Source of the DNA: Crystallibacter degradans
GTDB lineage: Bacteria; Actinomycetota; Actinomycetes; Actinomycetales; Micrococcaceae
Direction of reading: 5' to 3'
Assembly: GCF_012952295.1 (NCBI RefSeq)
Contig: NZ_JABBCH010000019.1
Coordinates: forward strand, 1 to 60,921
DNA length: 60,921 bases
In this document: in pieces, positions 1 through 8,754 of the stretch
Layout: each line of letters begins with the position of its first letter
Position numbering within the stretch: the first letter of the stretch is position 1
Position numbers and translations under genes: made by a program
The notes under the pieces: generated by a model
Told to the model about the DNA's origin: nothing
Database searches by the model: none
Seen by the model: the letters and a program-made list of their open reading frames with translations, nothing else

Positions 1-187
1 GTCCATGGTCTTCCTGACAGCGCCGGGGAAACGCAGCGTCCAAGCGCCCCGATAACTCCCGGACCCGTAGGCGGCATAACATCCACTGGCCCGGGTGCCC
101 TGTGCCTTGGTAGGCTCACACCTGTCGAAGCGGTCGAAATGCTTAGTTGCCGGAACGCTTGAGGCGTGGCAACGTCGAGGAGGCACA

Positions 188-1243
188 GTGAAGGCACTTG
201 TTTACGGCGGACCGGGACAGAAATCCTGGCAGGATGTACCTGACCCAAGAATCGTCAAGCCCACTGATGCCATCGTGCGGATCGACACGACTACCATCTG
301 CGGTACGGACCTGCACATCCTCAAAGGTGATGTCCCCGCCGTTCAGGCAGGACGGATCCTCGGCCATGAAGGAGTCGGCACAATCACGGACGTCGGCGCA
401 TCTGTCGGCAATCTCAAAGTTGGAGACCGGGTCATCATCTCCTGCATCAAATCGTGCGGGCACTGCACCAACTGCCGGACAGGACTGTACTCGCACTGCC
501 TGGGTGATGAAGGACAGTCCGGCATCGGCTGGATTTTCGGCCACCTCATAGACGGCACCCAGGCCGAATACGTGCGCGTGCCTTATGCGGATAACTCCCT
601 GCACAGGCTCCCCGAAGAGGTCAGCGACGAGCAGGCCGTCATGCTCTCGGACATCCTGCCCACAGGGTTTGAAATCGGCATCCAGTACGGCCGGGTCAAG
701 CCCGGGGACACGGTCGCGGTGATCGGCGCCGGACCGGTCGGACTGGCAGCAATCGCCACAGCAGGACTTTACGGGGCAGCGACCATCATTGCCATCGACC
801 TCGATGAGAACCGGTTGGAGCAGGCCAAGACCTTCGGCGCCACTGAGACCGTCATCTCCGGATCGTCCGGGTGGAAAGAACAGGTCCACGCCCTGACCGA
901 TGGCCAGGGCGTAGATGTTGCCATCGAGGCCGTGGGCATCCCACAAACGTTCGAGATGGCCACCCAGGTGGTCCGGCCCGGCGGCAACGTCGCCAACGTA
1001 GGCGTTCACGGAAAGCCCGTCGAACTGCACCTCGAAGATCTCTGGATCCAGAACATCAACATCAGCATGGGGCTCGTCAACGCCAACACCACGCCCATGC
1101 TTCTGAAGCTGGTGGCCCAGCAGAAGATCCCCGCGGAGAAATTCGTAACCCACCGGTTCACGCTGGACAACATCCTCGACGCCTATGACACCTTCTCCCG
1201 GGCATCCGAAACCAATGCGTTGAAAGTTGTGATCACCCGGTAG
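188..1243 (+). CDS. Zinc-dependent alcohol dehydrogenase (MDR family)
   Basis: Predicted cytosolic NAD(P)-dependent medium-chain alcohol dehydrogenase of 351 aa, oxidising an alcohol to an aldehyde or ketone; substrate unknown. Visible features: catalytic zinc ligands Cys38 (ICGTD) and His60-Glu61 (GHEG), a structural-zinc cysteine cluster at Cys90/93/96/104, and the Rossmann loop GAGPVGL near residue 180. I chose the GTG at 188 because AGGAGG lies just upstream and because the longer ATG form adds 31 residues unlike the family. It is convergent with the following kinase gene. Length is normal and no lesion is seen. Family assignment is secure; physiological role is not. Confidence 0.93.
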   Translation: MKALVYGGPGQKSWQDVPDPRIVKPTDAIVRIDTTTICGTDLHILKGDVPAVQAGRILGHEGVGTITDVGASVGNLKVGDRVIISCIKSCGHCTNCRTGLYSHCLGDEGQSGIGWIFGHLIDGTQAEYVRVPYADNSLHRLPEEVSDEQAVMLSDILPTGFEIGIQYGRVKPGDTVAVIGAGPVGLAAIATAGLYGAATIIAIDLDENRLEQAKTFGATETVISGSSGWKEQVHALTDGQGVDVAIEAVGIPQTFEMATQVVRPGGNVANVGVHGKPVELHLEDLWIQNINISMGLVNANTTPMLLKLVAQQKIPAEKFVTHRFTLDNILDAYDTFSRASETNALKVVITR

Positions 1244-1262
1244 CCGGCTCCCGAAGGGCCGG
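1244..1262 (+). terminator. Possible intrinsic terminator after the dehydrogenase
   Basis: A short GC-rich hairpin (CCGG..CCC, loop GAA, GGGCCGG) begins right at the stop codon of the alcohol dehydrogenase, without a clear T-tract. The 245 bases to the convergent gene hold nothing else I recognise. Confidence 0.35.
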
Positions 1263-1507
1263 GGAACAGACGGAGGAAACTACGGAAGAACGGACGGATT
1301 CAGCGTCAGTTCCTTGTATCGCTCTCCCGGAGACGTGCACCATCAGAGTCCCTGCCTGTCGCGGGCTTCGCTTTCGCTGGCATTGCCGGACACCGCCGGG
1401 TCACGCGTCTTGGACCGACCCGTACACGAATCCGGACACGCCCATGCGAAAATGTGCCGCGGTTTGATGGACTGTTCCCCAGGCAGTCACTGTGACGGGC
1501 GGGCGGG

Positions 1508-3166
1508 TCAGCGCTTTTTCCGTCGACCGGTCCAGGCCAGGTATGAACCCAGCGTACCGGCTGCTCCGAGTCCTGCCCCCATGAGAGGTCGTGCCCAGCG
1601 GCGGAACTCGTCCTTGTCCGCGACCACCAGCTCCCCCAAGCCCCTGATGAACGCGGCGGCAATCAGGCCCGCCACCACGCGGTTGCCGATGCGTTCGGCG
1701 CGTCCCAGGAGGGGCTCGATTTCGGCCGCGCGCAGGTGCAGTTCAAAGCCGTCCGTATCTATGGCATCCAGGATCCGGCGGAGTTTTCCGGGCAGCTCGG
1801 CGCCCAGTTCCGCAGCATCCACGCCGGCCCGTCCCAGCCGCTTGGCGTAGGCGAACGGTGAGAGGCTTTGAAGTGCCAGCCGCTGCGCGTAGGGGTTGAG
1901 CGTTTCCGCGACGTTGAATTCCGGATCCAACCGGACCCCCATGCCCTCTGCCATGAGAACCATCTTCAGGATCAACACGATTTCCCGGGGCAGCTGCAGG
2001 TGGTGGTCGCGCAACAGTGCGAGCAGTTTGCCGATGAGCGGCGCGATTTCGATCTCGGCCAGCCTGCGGTCCTGGTAAAGGGCCATCACCGCGGCGAGAT
2101 CCGCGCGCAGCTGCGCACGGTCGACGGGACGTTTTGCCACGGACAGGTCCAGCAGGGCCGGGCCTGCCCGTTCCGGGTCGGCCCGGGCCAGCGCGACCAG
2201 CAGGACGGCGAGTTGTTGCCGCAGCTTCTCGTCCACTTCACCAACCATGCCGAAGTCGATCAGGCCTATGCGGCCGCCCGTTTCGATGAAAAGATTCCCG
2301 GGGTGGGGGTCAGCGTGGAAGAAGCCGTCCTCGAAGATCATTTTCGCAATCGCGCCGACCGCACGGTTGGCCAGCGCCCGGCGGTCGATGCCCGCGCGGT
2401 CCAGGCCATCGAGGTCATCGACCTTCAGCCCGCTGACCCGTTCCAACGTCAGCACGCGGGAGGTGGTGGTGTGCCAGAAAACCCGGGGAATATGGAGGCC
2501 TGGATCCCGGGCAAAATTCTCTGCGAACCGTTCCGCGTTGCGCCCTTCCTGCAGATAGTCGAGTTCGGCCCGGAGGGTCCGGGCGAATTCCCCGGCGATA
2601 CCTGTCAAGTTGTAATCGGCAGCAGCGTCCCACCGGCGGGTCGCCTGGGCGGCGAGATTCTGCAGGATCTCCAGATCCTCCTGAATGCGTGCGACAACGC
2701 CGGGTCGCCGGACCTTGACGACGACGGGCGTTCCGTCTTCCAGTGTGGCGGCGTGGGCCTGCCCGATCGAGGCGCTGGCCAGCGGCTCTTCATCGAACTC
2801 GGCGAAGAGCTCCTCAGGGCCGGTTCCGAGTTCCTGCCGGATCAATTCTCGGACGGTGTCGCCGGGGACAGGCGGTGCCCCGTCCTGAAGTTTGGCCAGC
2901 TCCTGTAGATAGTCCGGGGGCAGTAGATCCGAGCGCGTGGAGAGCAGTTGGCCGAGCTTGATGAATGTCGGCCCAAGCTGTTCCAGGGCCAGCCGAAGGT
3001 GTTCGGGGTTTGTGTAGGGTTGCTCACGGGGCTGATGGCCCAGCACCCCGTGGTGAAATCGGACCCAGCGTTCAAGGCCGGTGATTCCGGCGAGAAAGCC
3101 AAGTCCATGACGCGCCAAAACCTCGGCGATCTCCCTGTACCGTGCGGATTGGTTGCTCGGGACCAC
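1508..3166 (-). CDS. UbiB/AarF (ABC1) family atypical kinase
   Basis: Protein of 552 aa of the UbiB/ADCK atypical kinase family, associated in other bacteria with quinone or isoprenoid-lipid handling at the membrane. Sequence shows the family KxGQ signature at Lys70-Gln73, the Ala-rich nucleotide loop (ASIGQAHAA), a VVVKV lysine, the HADPHPGN catalytic stretch and an IDFGM metal site. The C-terminus carries two hydrophobic segments followed by a basic tail (GRRKKR), suggesting membrane anchoring. Start is GTG with AAGGAG five bases upstream. Menaquinone is the expected quinone in actinobacteria, so a CoQ role is not implied. Substrate is unknown. Confidence 0.92.
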   Translation of the reverse strand: MVPSNQSARYREIAEVLARHGLGFLAGITGLERWVRFHHGVLGHQPREQPYTNPEHLRLALEQLGPTFIKLGQLLSTRSDLLPPDYLQELAKLQDGAPPVPGDTVRELIRQELGTGPEELFAEFDEEPLASASIGQAHAATLEDGTPVVVKVRRPGVVARIQEDLEILQNLAAQATRRWDAAADYNLTGIAGEFARTLRAELDYLQEGRNAERFAENFARDPGLHIPRVFWHTTTSRVLTLERVSGLKVDDLDGLDRAGIDRRALANRAVGAIAKMIFEDGFFHADPHPGNLFIETGGRIGLIDFGMVGEVDEKLRQQLAVLLVALARADPERAGPALLDLSVAKRPVDRAQLRADLAAVMALYQDRRLAEIEIAPLIGKLLALLRDHHLQLPREIVLILKMVLMAEGMGVRLDPEFNVAETLNPYAQRLALQSLSPFAYAKRLGRAGVDAAELGAELPGKLRRILDAIDTDGFELHLRAAEIEPLLGRAERIGNRVVAGLIAAAFIRGLGELVVADKDEFRRWARPLMGAGLGAAGTLGSYLAWTGRRKKR

Positions 3167-3349
3167 AGGTTCTCCTTGTTGGAAGGGCAGGATCGGCTAT
3201 TAGGGTCACTGCGTGCGGCGGACGCCGGTCCCGAATGGTCGCGTTGACCAGAGGCCCGCTGCTACGCCTTGTAGAATAGTACCGGTACATGAGCCCCCCC
3301 AATGCGGAAGGAACAGGTCCATGATCAGCGCGACGGCAGCACGGGCGGC

Positions 3350-3397
3350 TCAGTACTTCAGCGATGAGGAGCCGGAGTTGAGTACGAGGACGAGCAT
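3350..3397 (-). pseudogene. Acetate kinase N-terminal remnant
   Basis: Fifteen codons beginning MLVLVLNSGSSSLKY and then TGA. This is the characteristic start of acetate kinase (strand beta-1 and the N-S-G-S-S-S-x-K phosphate-binding loop), cut off immediately after the first motif; the remaining ~380 residues are absent. Nothing resembling phosphotransacetylase, its usual upstream partner, is recognisable on the same strand upstream. The rest of the 3167-3639 gap holds no gene I can support. The match is short but distinctive. Confidence 0.6.
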
Positions 3398-3561
3398 GGG
3401 TCTGCTTCCTGGGCCGGGCGGTGGGCGGTCAACGTCCGCATTCACCTGCTGAAGCCTGACCGGCATCCATTCTGCCAAAACCAGAACGCCCGCAACACAC
3501 ACGCTGCCGGTCCCTGCAGCCCGCGATCGCGCCCTGTTGCTTAGTTGTAGTCCACTTGTTT

Positions 3562-3573
3562 GGTTGAACAACC
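3562..3573. promoter_or_regulatory. Small palindrome upstream of the universal stress gene
   Basis: GGTTGAACAACC is a perfect 5-bp inverted repeat with a 2-base centre, about 65 bases before the universal stress protein start. It could be a repressor or activator site; no regulator is assigned. Confidence 0.3.
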
Positions 3574-3639
3574 ATGGCAGGCCTGTCCCGTATCTGCCAC
3601 ACTGGGTAGGCATGTGCGGGCGCTGAAGGAGGCAGGTCG

Positions 3640-4107
3640 GTGGACAATGATGTGAGTTTTAAGGTCGTAGTCGGGTTGGACGGGTCGGACGGGTCACAGA
3701 CCGCCCTCGGCTGGGCAGTATCCGAGGCGCGTCTGCGCAGCGGCACGGTCCACGCCGTGACCGTCTGGCAGCCTCCTGCGGTAACGGCGGGGATGGAGGG
3801 CCTGATATGGGACCCGGCATCGTTTGAGGCGGCAGCAAAGAACGAACAAACACGGGTTCTGAAACGCGTACCGGCCGGGGACATCCCTATTAGCAAGCTG
3901 CTGGTCCATGGATCACCGGCGGCCGTCCTCCTCGACGCTTCCAAGGACGCGGACCTGCTGGTGGTCGGCTCCCGCGGGCTCGGCGGGTTCAGCGGCCTGC
4001 TGCTCGGCTCCGTGTCCACACACCTCATCCATCACGCGGCCTGCCCCGTATTGGTCGTCAGGCCCGGCGAGGATCCGCAGCCCCAGAAACTGCGGCCAAT
4101 ATCCTAG
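3640..4107 (+). CDS. Universal stress protein (UspA family)
   Basis: Single-domain universal stress protein of 155 aa. It opens with the VVVGLDGSDGS strand/loop and carries the ATP-binding G-x2-G-x9-G-S/T signature near the C-terminus (GSRGLGGFSGLLLGSVS), so it is predicted to bind ATP and dimerise in the cytoplasm. Start is GTG preceded by AAGGAGG. Such proteins respond to starvation or hypoxia in actinobacteria; the sequence here does not show a specific regulon. It is isolated, with remnants on its left and a gene-free stretch on its right. Confidence 0.92.
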   Translation: MDNDVSFKVVVGLDGSDGSQTALGWAVSEARLRSGTVHAVTVWQPPAVTAGMEGLIWDPASFEAAAKNEQTRVLKRVPAGDIPISKLLVHGSPAAVLLDASKDADLLVVGSRGLGGFSGLLLGSVSTHLIHHAACPVLVVRPGEDPQPQKLRPIS

Positions 4108-4662
4108 AGCGGATCAGGAAACGGATGAGGAGGCCGCTAACAGGGCCTCAGGTGATGGCATAGAGGCGTCAGACAACCGTCCCGTCCGTACGGTCATCAC
4201 GGCGGAGTGGGATTCGATGTGTAGCTCCCGTGCGGATGGACACGAGCATCACGCGGGCCAGAGTGGTAAGCCCAGGCTTCGGGCCGCGTAGAACCCAGCT
4301 CTATGCACGGTACCTCCTTGATCTGCGGCGTCTTGCCGGTCGCGGTTTTTGGGCGTGGAGATGATGCACCGAACTGCGCGTGCCGAGGATGTCCGATGAA
4401 AGAATCTATGTCTCCTCCTTCCAACCGGTTCATGCACTGGTCCGTGATCCCAGGAGCACCGGATGCCCTCGTCCCTTGTCTTGGTCCTAAATTGTCCCGC
4501 TGCTTAAACTGTCTGGGAACCGAGGGAGGCTCGGTCGCAACTGATCAGGGCCCCAGCGTCGATAGGCGGGCCGCTTCAACAGCCCCTGCAGCCTGTGAGG
4601 TGGTATCGCCCCTCGCTCGCTCTCCCAGAACCATGCTGCAAACCTCTTGATTGGAAATCTTT
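4108..4662. other. Gene-free stretch
   Basis: About 555 bases with no reading frame that looks like a protein on either strand. A small inverted repeat (CCGAG...CTCGG near 4518-4535) is the only structure noticed. Given the remnants on both sides it is probably decayed DNA. Confidence 0.4.
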
Positions 4663-5241
4663 ATGCCGAAGATGTCCCGAATTGAAACGGCGTTTTGCTG
4701 TAGCACGTCCTGGCGGCGCTTCACAGGATCTGTCGTCCTGCCTTGGGCACTTCAAGGCAACGATATTAGTGGCGATGTACTGGAACTAGGTGCTGGCAGC
4801 GGCGCGATGGCTGCAGCGCTGTTGCAGCGGGCACCTGGAATTCGCCTGACCGTCACGGACCTCGATGAGGGCATGCTCGCCAACGCTCGCGGTCGCTTTC
4901 CGCGCCCTGGCCCCAAAGTGCAACAAGCAGATGCAACGGCGCTTCCCTTTCAAAGTGGTTCGTTCGATTTTGTTCTTAGTTTCTTGATGCTGCATCACGT
5001 CCTGAACTGGCAGGCTGCCGTAGCGGAAGCAGCCCGGGTCCTAAGACCGGGAGGTATGCTGATCGGTTATGACCTGACTGCCTCGCAGGCAGCAAAGCTG
5101 ATTCACCTCGTCGACCGATCGCCGCACCGGCTCGTGCAGCCTGCAGACCTGACAGCCACAGCGCGTCTGGCAGGTCTCGATATATCGGTACGCACCGGCC
5201 TTATGCGCCAGGTAATGCGGTTCCGTGCTCGGAAAGGCTAA
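4663..5241 (+). CDS. Class I SAM-dependent methyltransferase
   Basis: Cytosolic methyltransferase of 192 aa. The SAM-binding motif I is DVLELGAGSG, the acidic end of strand 2 is TVTDLDEGML, motif II/III gives QQADATALPF followed by FDFVLSFLMLHH, and motif post-III is LRPGGMLIGYD. The substrate cannot be inferred; the arrangement is like UbiE/Methyltransf_11 proteins. I use the ATG at 4663; a TTG at 4651 is an alternative and neither has a good ribosome-binding site. The protein is somewhat short and lies in a region of decayed genes, but this reading frame is intact. Confidence 0.8.
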   Translation: MPKMSRIETAFCCSTSWRRFTGSVVLPWALQGNDISGDVLELGAGSGAMAAALLQRAPGIRLTVTDLDEGMLANARGRFPRPGPKVQQADATALPFQSGSFDFVLSFLMLHHVLNWQAAVAEAARVLRPGGMLIGYDLTASQAAKLIHLVDRSPHRLVQPADLTATARLAGLDISVRTGLMRQVMRFRARKG

Positions 5242-5320
5242 ATCGTTGTGCGCCGCTGCTGGTAATCCGCGGCCAAAGCTAGAGCTCCGGCATGGCCACC
5301 AAGGCCACGGCACAACGGCA

Positions 5321-5768
5321 TATCTGGGCGGGGCCGATCTCGCTGCACCCGTACATGCAGCACGTGTACCCCGGAGGCTCAAGACGGTTCCCGCCGCGGA
5401 ACTGGTCCTCGGTGACATCCTGGTGCTGGGCGAGGGTGACGCGGTCAGGGCTGATGCCCGGCTGATCACGGCCACCGCGTTGCGCGTATCGGAAGCCTCG
5501 CTGACCGGTGAGAGCGAAGCGGTCTTCAAGGATCCCCTTACCTTGGGCGGGGACGTGCAGCTGGGGGACCGCCTGGACATGGTCTTTAGGGGCACGGCTG
5601 TCGTACAGGGGCGCGGCCTAGCGGTTGGCACCGGGACGGGCCATGGAAACCGAAGTGAGCGCCATCGCGGGCATGCTCGAACGGACCGAGTCCGAATCGA
5701 CTCCGCTTCAGAAGGAAATCGCGGGGGTCAGCAAACTGCTGGGTACTCATTTTATGCTGCACATATAG
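5321..5768 (+). pseudogene. P-type cation-transporting ATPase fragment, frameshifted
   Basis: Internal piece of a P-type ATPase, covering the actuator domain: VPAAELVLGDILVLGEGD, the hallmark SLTGESEAV loop, and TAVVQGRG. At about 5640 the match jumps to another frame, continuing as METEVSAIAGMLER and STPLQKEI, which is the conserved stretch leading to transmembrane helix 3. The N-terminal membrane segments, the phosphorylated aspartate and the rest are missing. It therefore cannot be functional. The closest layout is the Ca2+/cation (PMCA/SERCA-like) class. Confidence 0.75.
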
Positions 5769-5830
5769 CTTCCTAGACGCCCGGCAAGGTTCACAATGGC
5801 TGGGACGGCTGCATTAGGGGGACGATTCCC

Positions 5831-6865
5831 GTGACTCCAGCACAAGTGGTTGCGAAAACTTACCCGGCACCGGTTCGTGACTTGGTCACCGGTGTGATCG
5901 GCACGTGGCTGCTCCTCGCCGTATATCTCGACGGCTGGGCGCACTTGAATGATGTCGGCACGGAGACGTTTTTCACGCCGTGGCATACGGCCCTGTATGC
6001 AGGTCTGGGGATGATTGGTATCTGGATGGCTCTGTTGATGCGGCGTGGCCGCCGGCAAGGGCTGCCGCTCCGCCACTCTCTGCCCAAGGGGTATCGGGGG
6101 ACGCTGCTGGGAATCGGCCTGTTTGCCTTGGGCGGGTTACTCGATCTGGCTTGGCACGAGCTGTTTGGCATCGAGGTGGCACTGGACGCATTAGTCAGCC
6201 CGACACATTTGTTGTTGGGAGCCGGCGGAATGCTGATCCTCGGCACGGGTGTTCGTAGCCAGCGCGCGGTGAGACCGTCCCGGCCGTGGGCTGCCCCGGC
6301 GATGTTGTCTTTGCTGCTCGTGACCGGTCTGGCGGCGTTCTTTCTGGTCTATACGTCAGCTTTCATGTTTTCTGCTCCTCTCATGGAGTTTGTTCCTGTC
6401 CCCGAAGGTGCCCCGGGGCACGAGGAGGCAGAGCTGCCGGTGATTGCGGCGCTGGGCGGATACATCGTCACCACCATGTTGTTAATCGTTCCGATACTCT
6501 ATGTGCTCGCCTCCGGCAGCCGGATTCCCCGCCTTACGGTCACCGCGGTGGTTTCGACGGTTGCGTGGCTGTCCGTGGGAATCGCCAGCCTGCCTTCCGC
6601 CGCGGTGGCCGGCGCCCTCGGTGCGACCGTGGCAGCAGTGCTGACGGATCTTGCCTTAGCCCGCGTGCCCGTCGAGCTGACGCGGCGGTGGCTCCCCGTT
6701 GCTGCAGCGGGAATCGCCGTGTTCATATGGGCGGGTCAGCTGGCAGGTCTTGCCATAGCAGAAGGACTTGGCTGGCCGGTATCGCTTTGGGCCGGTGTGG
6801 TGGCGCTGAGCGCCGGTGTCGCTGCCGGTTTAGCTGCACCCTCGAGTGCGGTACCGGAATTGTAG
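5831..6865 (+). CDS. Multi-pass membrane protein with conserved-looking His/Asp motifs
   Basis: Integral membrane protein of 344 aa with about nine predicted helices; I do not recognise the family by name. Charged residues sit where membrane helices are expected: Asp34/His38 (LDGWAHLN), His52 (TPWHTALY), Asp105/His109/Glu110 (DLAWHELFG) and His126 (SPTHLLL). Four histidines and two aspartates clustered in the first four helices suggest a metal or heme site; this is inference. Start is GTG at 5831 with an AGGGGG stretch upstream. It is intact although its neighbours are remnants. Confidence 0.75.
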   Translation: MTPAQVVAKTYPAPVRDLVTGVIGTWLLLAVYLDGWAHLNDVGTETFFTPWHTALYAGLGMIGIWMALLMRRGRRQGLPLRHSLPKGYRGTLLGIGLFALGGLLDLAWHELFGIEVALDALVSPTHLLLGAGGMLILGTGVRSQRAVRPSRPWAAPAMLSLLLVTGLAAFFLVYTSAFMFSAPLMEFVPVPEGAPGHEEAELPVIAALGGYIVTTMLLIVPILYVLASGSRIPRLTVTAVVSTVAWLSVGIASLPSAAVAGALGATVAAVLTDLALARVPVELTRRWLPVAAAGIAVFIWAGQLAGLAIAEGLGWPVSLWAGVVALSAGVAAGLAAPSSAVPEL

Positions 6866-7146
6866 ACGCCTGCTGAATTCATTCACTGATTTTGGAACGG
6901 GTTGCGATGGTGGCCCGCTCTGGCCTCCGGAGGGGTACCCGGCAGCCTCAGTCCGGAACCCGCCGCCTGGAGCGCCCCTCACCTGATCCGAACAGACATC
7001 CTCGGAGCACAGCTCTATCAGGTCCACGCCTGAAGTGTCTCCGGTCAGTTCAACCGTGAGGCTGTTGGACCAGCCGATCGCCGGGCATGCACCCCGTGAG
7101 GGCTGCATGCCACCACCACGATCAGGGGAACTGCCATCTTCCGCAT
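6830..7146 (-). pseudogene. Small secreted lipoprotein, frameshifted
   Basis: A leader MRKMAVPLIVVVAC starts at 7146 but continues out of frame; the body reads in the next frame as CPAIGWSNSLTVELTG, DLIELCSEDVC, a pattern I associate with small actinobacterial lipoproteins having paired cysteines. The leader and body are separated by about ten bases, consistent with a small deletion. The C-terminal end is uncertain because the frame runs into the preceding gene. It is divergent from the intact lipoprotein at 7205. Confidence 0.5.
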
Positions 7147-7204
7147 GGGAACAGTCTGCCGCACTGACAGCTGTCCGGATCGCGGCGTCGGCTAGGCTGC
7201 TGCC

Positions 7205-7621
7205 ATGACTCTTCGACCGGCCCTCGGCGCCCTGGCCGCTGCACTGCTTCTGTCTATGACGGCCTGCGGGCCGAGTCCCGACCCGGGTGAGTGGGCGAAG
7301 CAGCAGTTCAGCGAAAAGCGCTGGGGAGCGCCCGGTGTTCACAGTGCAGCCGGCGGCATTGGGCCCGGCGCGGGAATGGACTTCACGCCCGGGAACGCAG
7401 GCTGGTACGACATCGGGATCGCCTGCGAGGGAACCAGCTCCATCACCGTGACGGTAACATCTGCGGACGGTGAACTGGGAACCGGAAACACGGACTGTGG
7501 CTCCTCGGTGGCAACCACCATGGAACTTCCCGCTAGTCAGATCACCATTGCCGTCGAGGGCACGGAAGTGCAAGGCCAATGGGCGATCGCCGTTGCGCCG
7601 GCGGAGGCACCTAAGCCGTAA
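7205..7621 (+). CDS. Hypothetical lipoprotein
   Basis: Protein of 138 aa with a typical lipoprotein signal: short positive start, hydrophobic core, and lipobox LSMTAC giving the lipidated cysteine at residue 21. The mature part is small, Gly/Thr/Ser-rich with a second cysteine pair, and is predicted to sit on the outer face of the membrane. No catalytic motif is visible. A TAGGCT box six bases before the ATG and the lack of a ribosome-binding site suggest a leaderless transcript. Function unknown. Confidence 0.75.
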   Translation: MTLRPALGALAAALLLSMTACGPSPDPGEWAKQQFSEKRWGAPGVHSAAGGIGPGAGMDFTPGNAGWYDIGIACEGTSSITVTVTSADGELGTGNTDCGSSVATTMELPASQITIAVEGTEVQGQWAIAVAPAEAPKP

Positions 7622-7660
7622 CACAGCGCCCTTATAGATTGGCCAGCCTTGTGGTGGCCA

Positions 7661-7972
7661 TCAGGCAAGCAGATGCAGCCGCCGGGCAGAGGCTACTGCC
7701 TGCAGCTGGGAGTGCGCGCCGAGCTTGGCCAGGATTGATTTCACGTAGCCCCGGCAGGTGTTTTGGGTGATGTTGAGTTTTCTGTCCGTGGCCGGCACGT
7801 CGCTGCCTTCAGCCAGGAAAGTCAGCACCTGCCTCTCCCGTCGGGTAAGCACGGGGATTTCCTCTGAGTTGACCGATCGGACCACGGGCATGAGCAGGGA
7901 AGGATGAACTGTCATTGCTCCCGGACGGGCACTGCGGATCGCGTCCAGCAATCCGCCTAGCGGGCCGTTCAT
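7661..7972 (-). pseudogene. LuxR-type HTH half of a split response regulator
   Basis: Frame of 103 aa containing a NarL/FixJ-type DNA-binding domain: LTRRERQVLTFLAEG, then TQNTCRGYVKSILAKLGAHSQLQAV. The HTH is somewhat degenerate (NTCRGYV where TVRNHV is usual). Its ATG overlaps the stop of the receiver half by four bases. In intact homologues both halves are one protein of about 210 aa, and the sequence VSGLLP just before this ATG continues the receiver frame, so a frameshift near 7975 is the simplest explanation; translational coupling as two subunits is the alternative. Confidence 0.7.
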
Positions 7973-8295
7973 CGGGAGCAGCCCGCTGACTCCTGCGTCC
8001 GCGACAGGACGTCATGCGCAGGGCCCGTTGTCAGCAGAATGATTCTCGCTGACGGAACAACAGTGAGGATCCGCTCAGCTGCATCAAGTCCATCTCCGTC
8101 AGGAAGCGTGCCGTCCACAACAACGGCGTCTGGAGCAGCCCCGGCACACAGCGCAACAGCGCTTTCGATGGTGACTGCGAACCCTGCCGGGTTCAAATCC
8201 TCCTGGCTGTCGACCGCCTCGCAGAGCAGCTCCGCGAACATTGTTTGGCTGCTGACCACTACGACATTTGAAGCTGCATTCCCCTGAGTGCTCAT
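7969..8295 (-). pseudogene. Receiver-like half of a split response regulator
   Basis: Frame of 108 aa resembling a CheY-like receiver: NVVVVSSQTMFAELL, then PDAVVVDGTLPDGDGLDAAE with the expected phospho-acceptor aspartate, and ARIILLTTG for strand 4. It ends in TGA where the protein would be expected to enter helix 5. The start-proximal acidic pair that binds magnesium is not obvious (SSQT instead of DD), so the receiver may have been atypical before the split. No sensor kinase is adjacent. Confidence 0.65.
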
Positions 8296-8440
8296 TCGTA
8301 CTGTCCTGTCCCGGCAACGAGCCCGTGTACGTGCGCACTTACGTGACCCTGCTCCTTCTGCAGCAGAGCATCAGTATTGCTCCCCCGGTGCTGGGCCTTT
8401 GCCTGCTTTTCCTCAAGATTTGCTCAAGAATAATGTCTTC

Positions 8441-8625
8441 CTAGGCGCCGAATAGAAGCGCCGCGCCGACAATGGCGAGCAGCAACCCGATCAAGCTCAG
8501 GCTCAGCAGAACCGCCCGCACAGGTCCCAAAGGTTGGCCGGCCGGCGCGGCCGCGAGTACCGGTACATGACTGTCGGAATACCTAAGACCACACCGAGCA
8601 CAATAAGCACTATCGCCAGCTGCAT
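8441..8625 (-). pseudogene. Small two-helix membrane protein, apparently frameshifted
   Basis: From the ATG at 8625 the first helix reads MQLAIVLIVLGVVLGIP followed by a basic loop, then the frame stops; in the adjacent frame the product continues as AVLLSLSLIGLLLAIVGAALLFGA, an ideal second helix. One indel around 8530 would join them into a protein of about 60 aa. Function unknown. Two hydrophobic segments in neighbouring frames could be chance in GC-rich DNA. Confidence 0.4.
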
Positions 8626-8754
8626 GGGCCAAGACTAAGGACAAGCTCTGGACCAATGGGCGTGCTCAGGGCCAGAAGGTACTTATCAGTTGCCTGCCGT
8701 CCACAGCTTCATAGACTGGTCGCACCAGCCGGCACTCCACAGGATGGGACAGCA

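Noticed and set aside
4303-4650. 115-codon plus-strand frame in the gap before the methyltransferase
   Set aside because: No domain, Cys/Pro-rich composition, no ribosome-binding site; considered non-coding.
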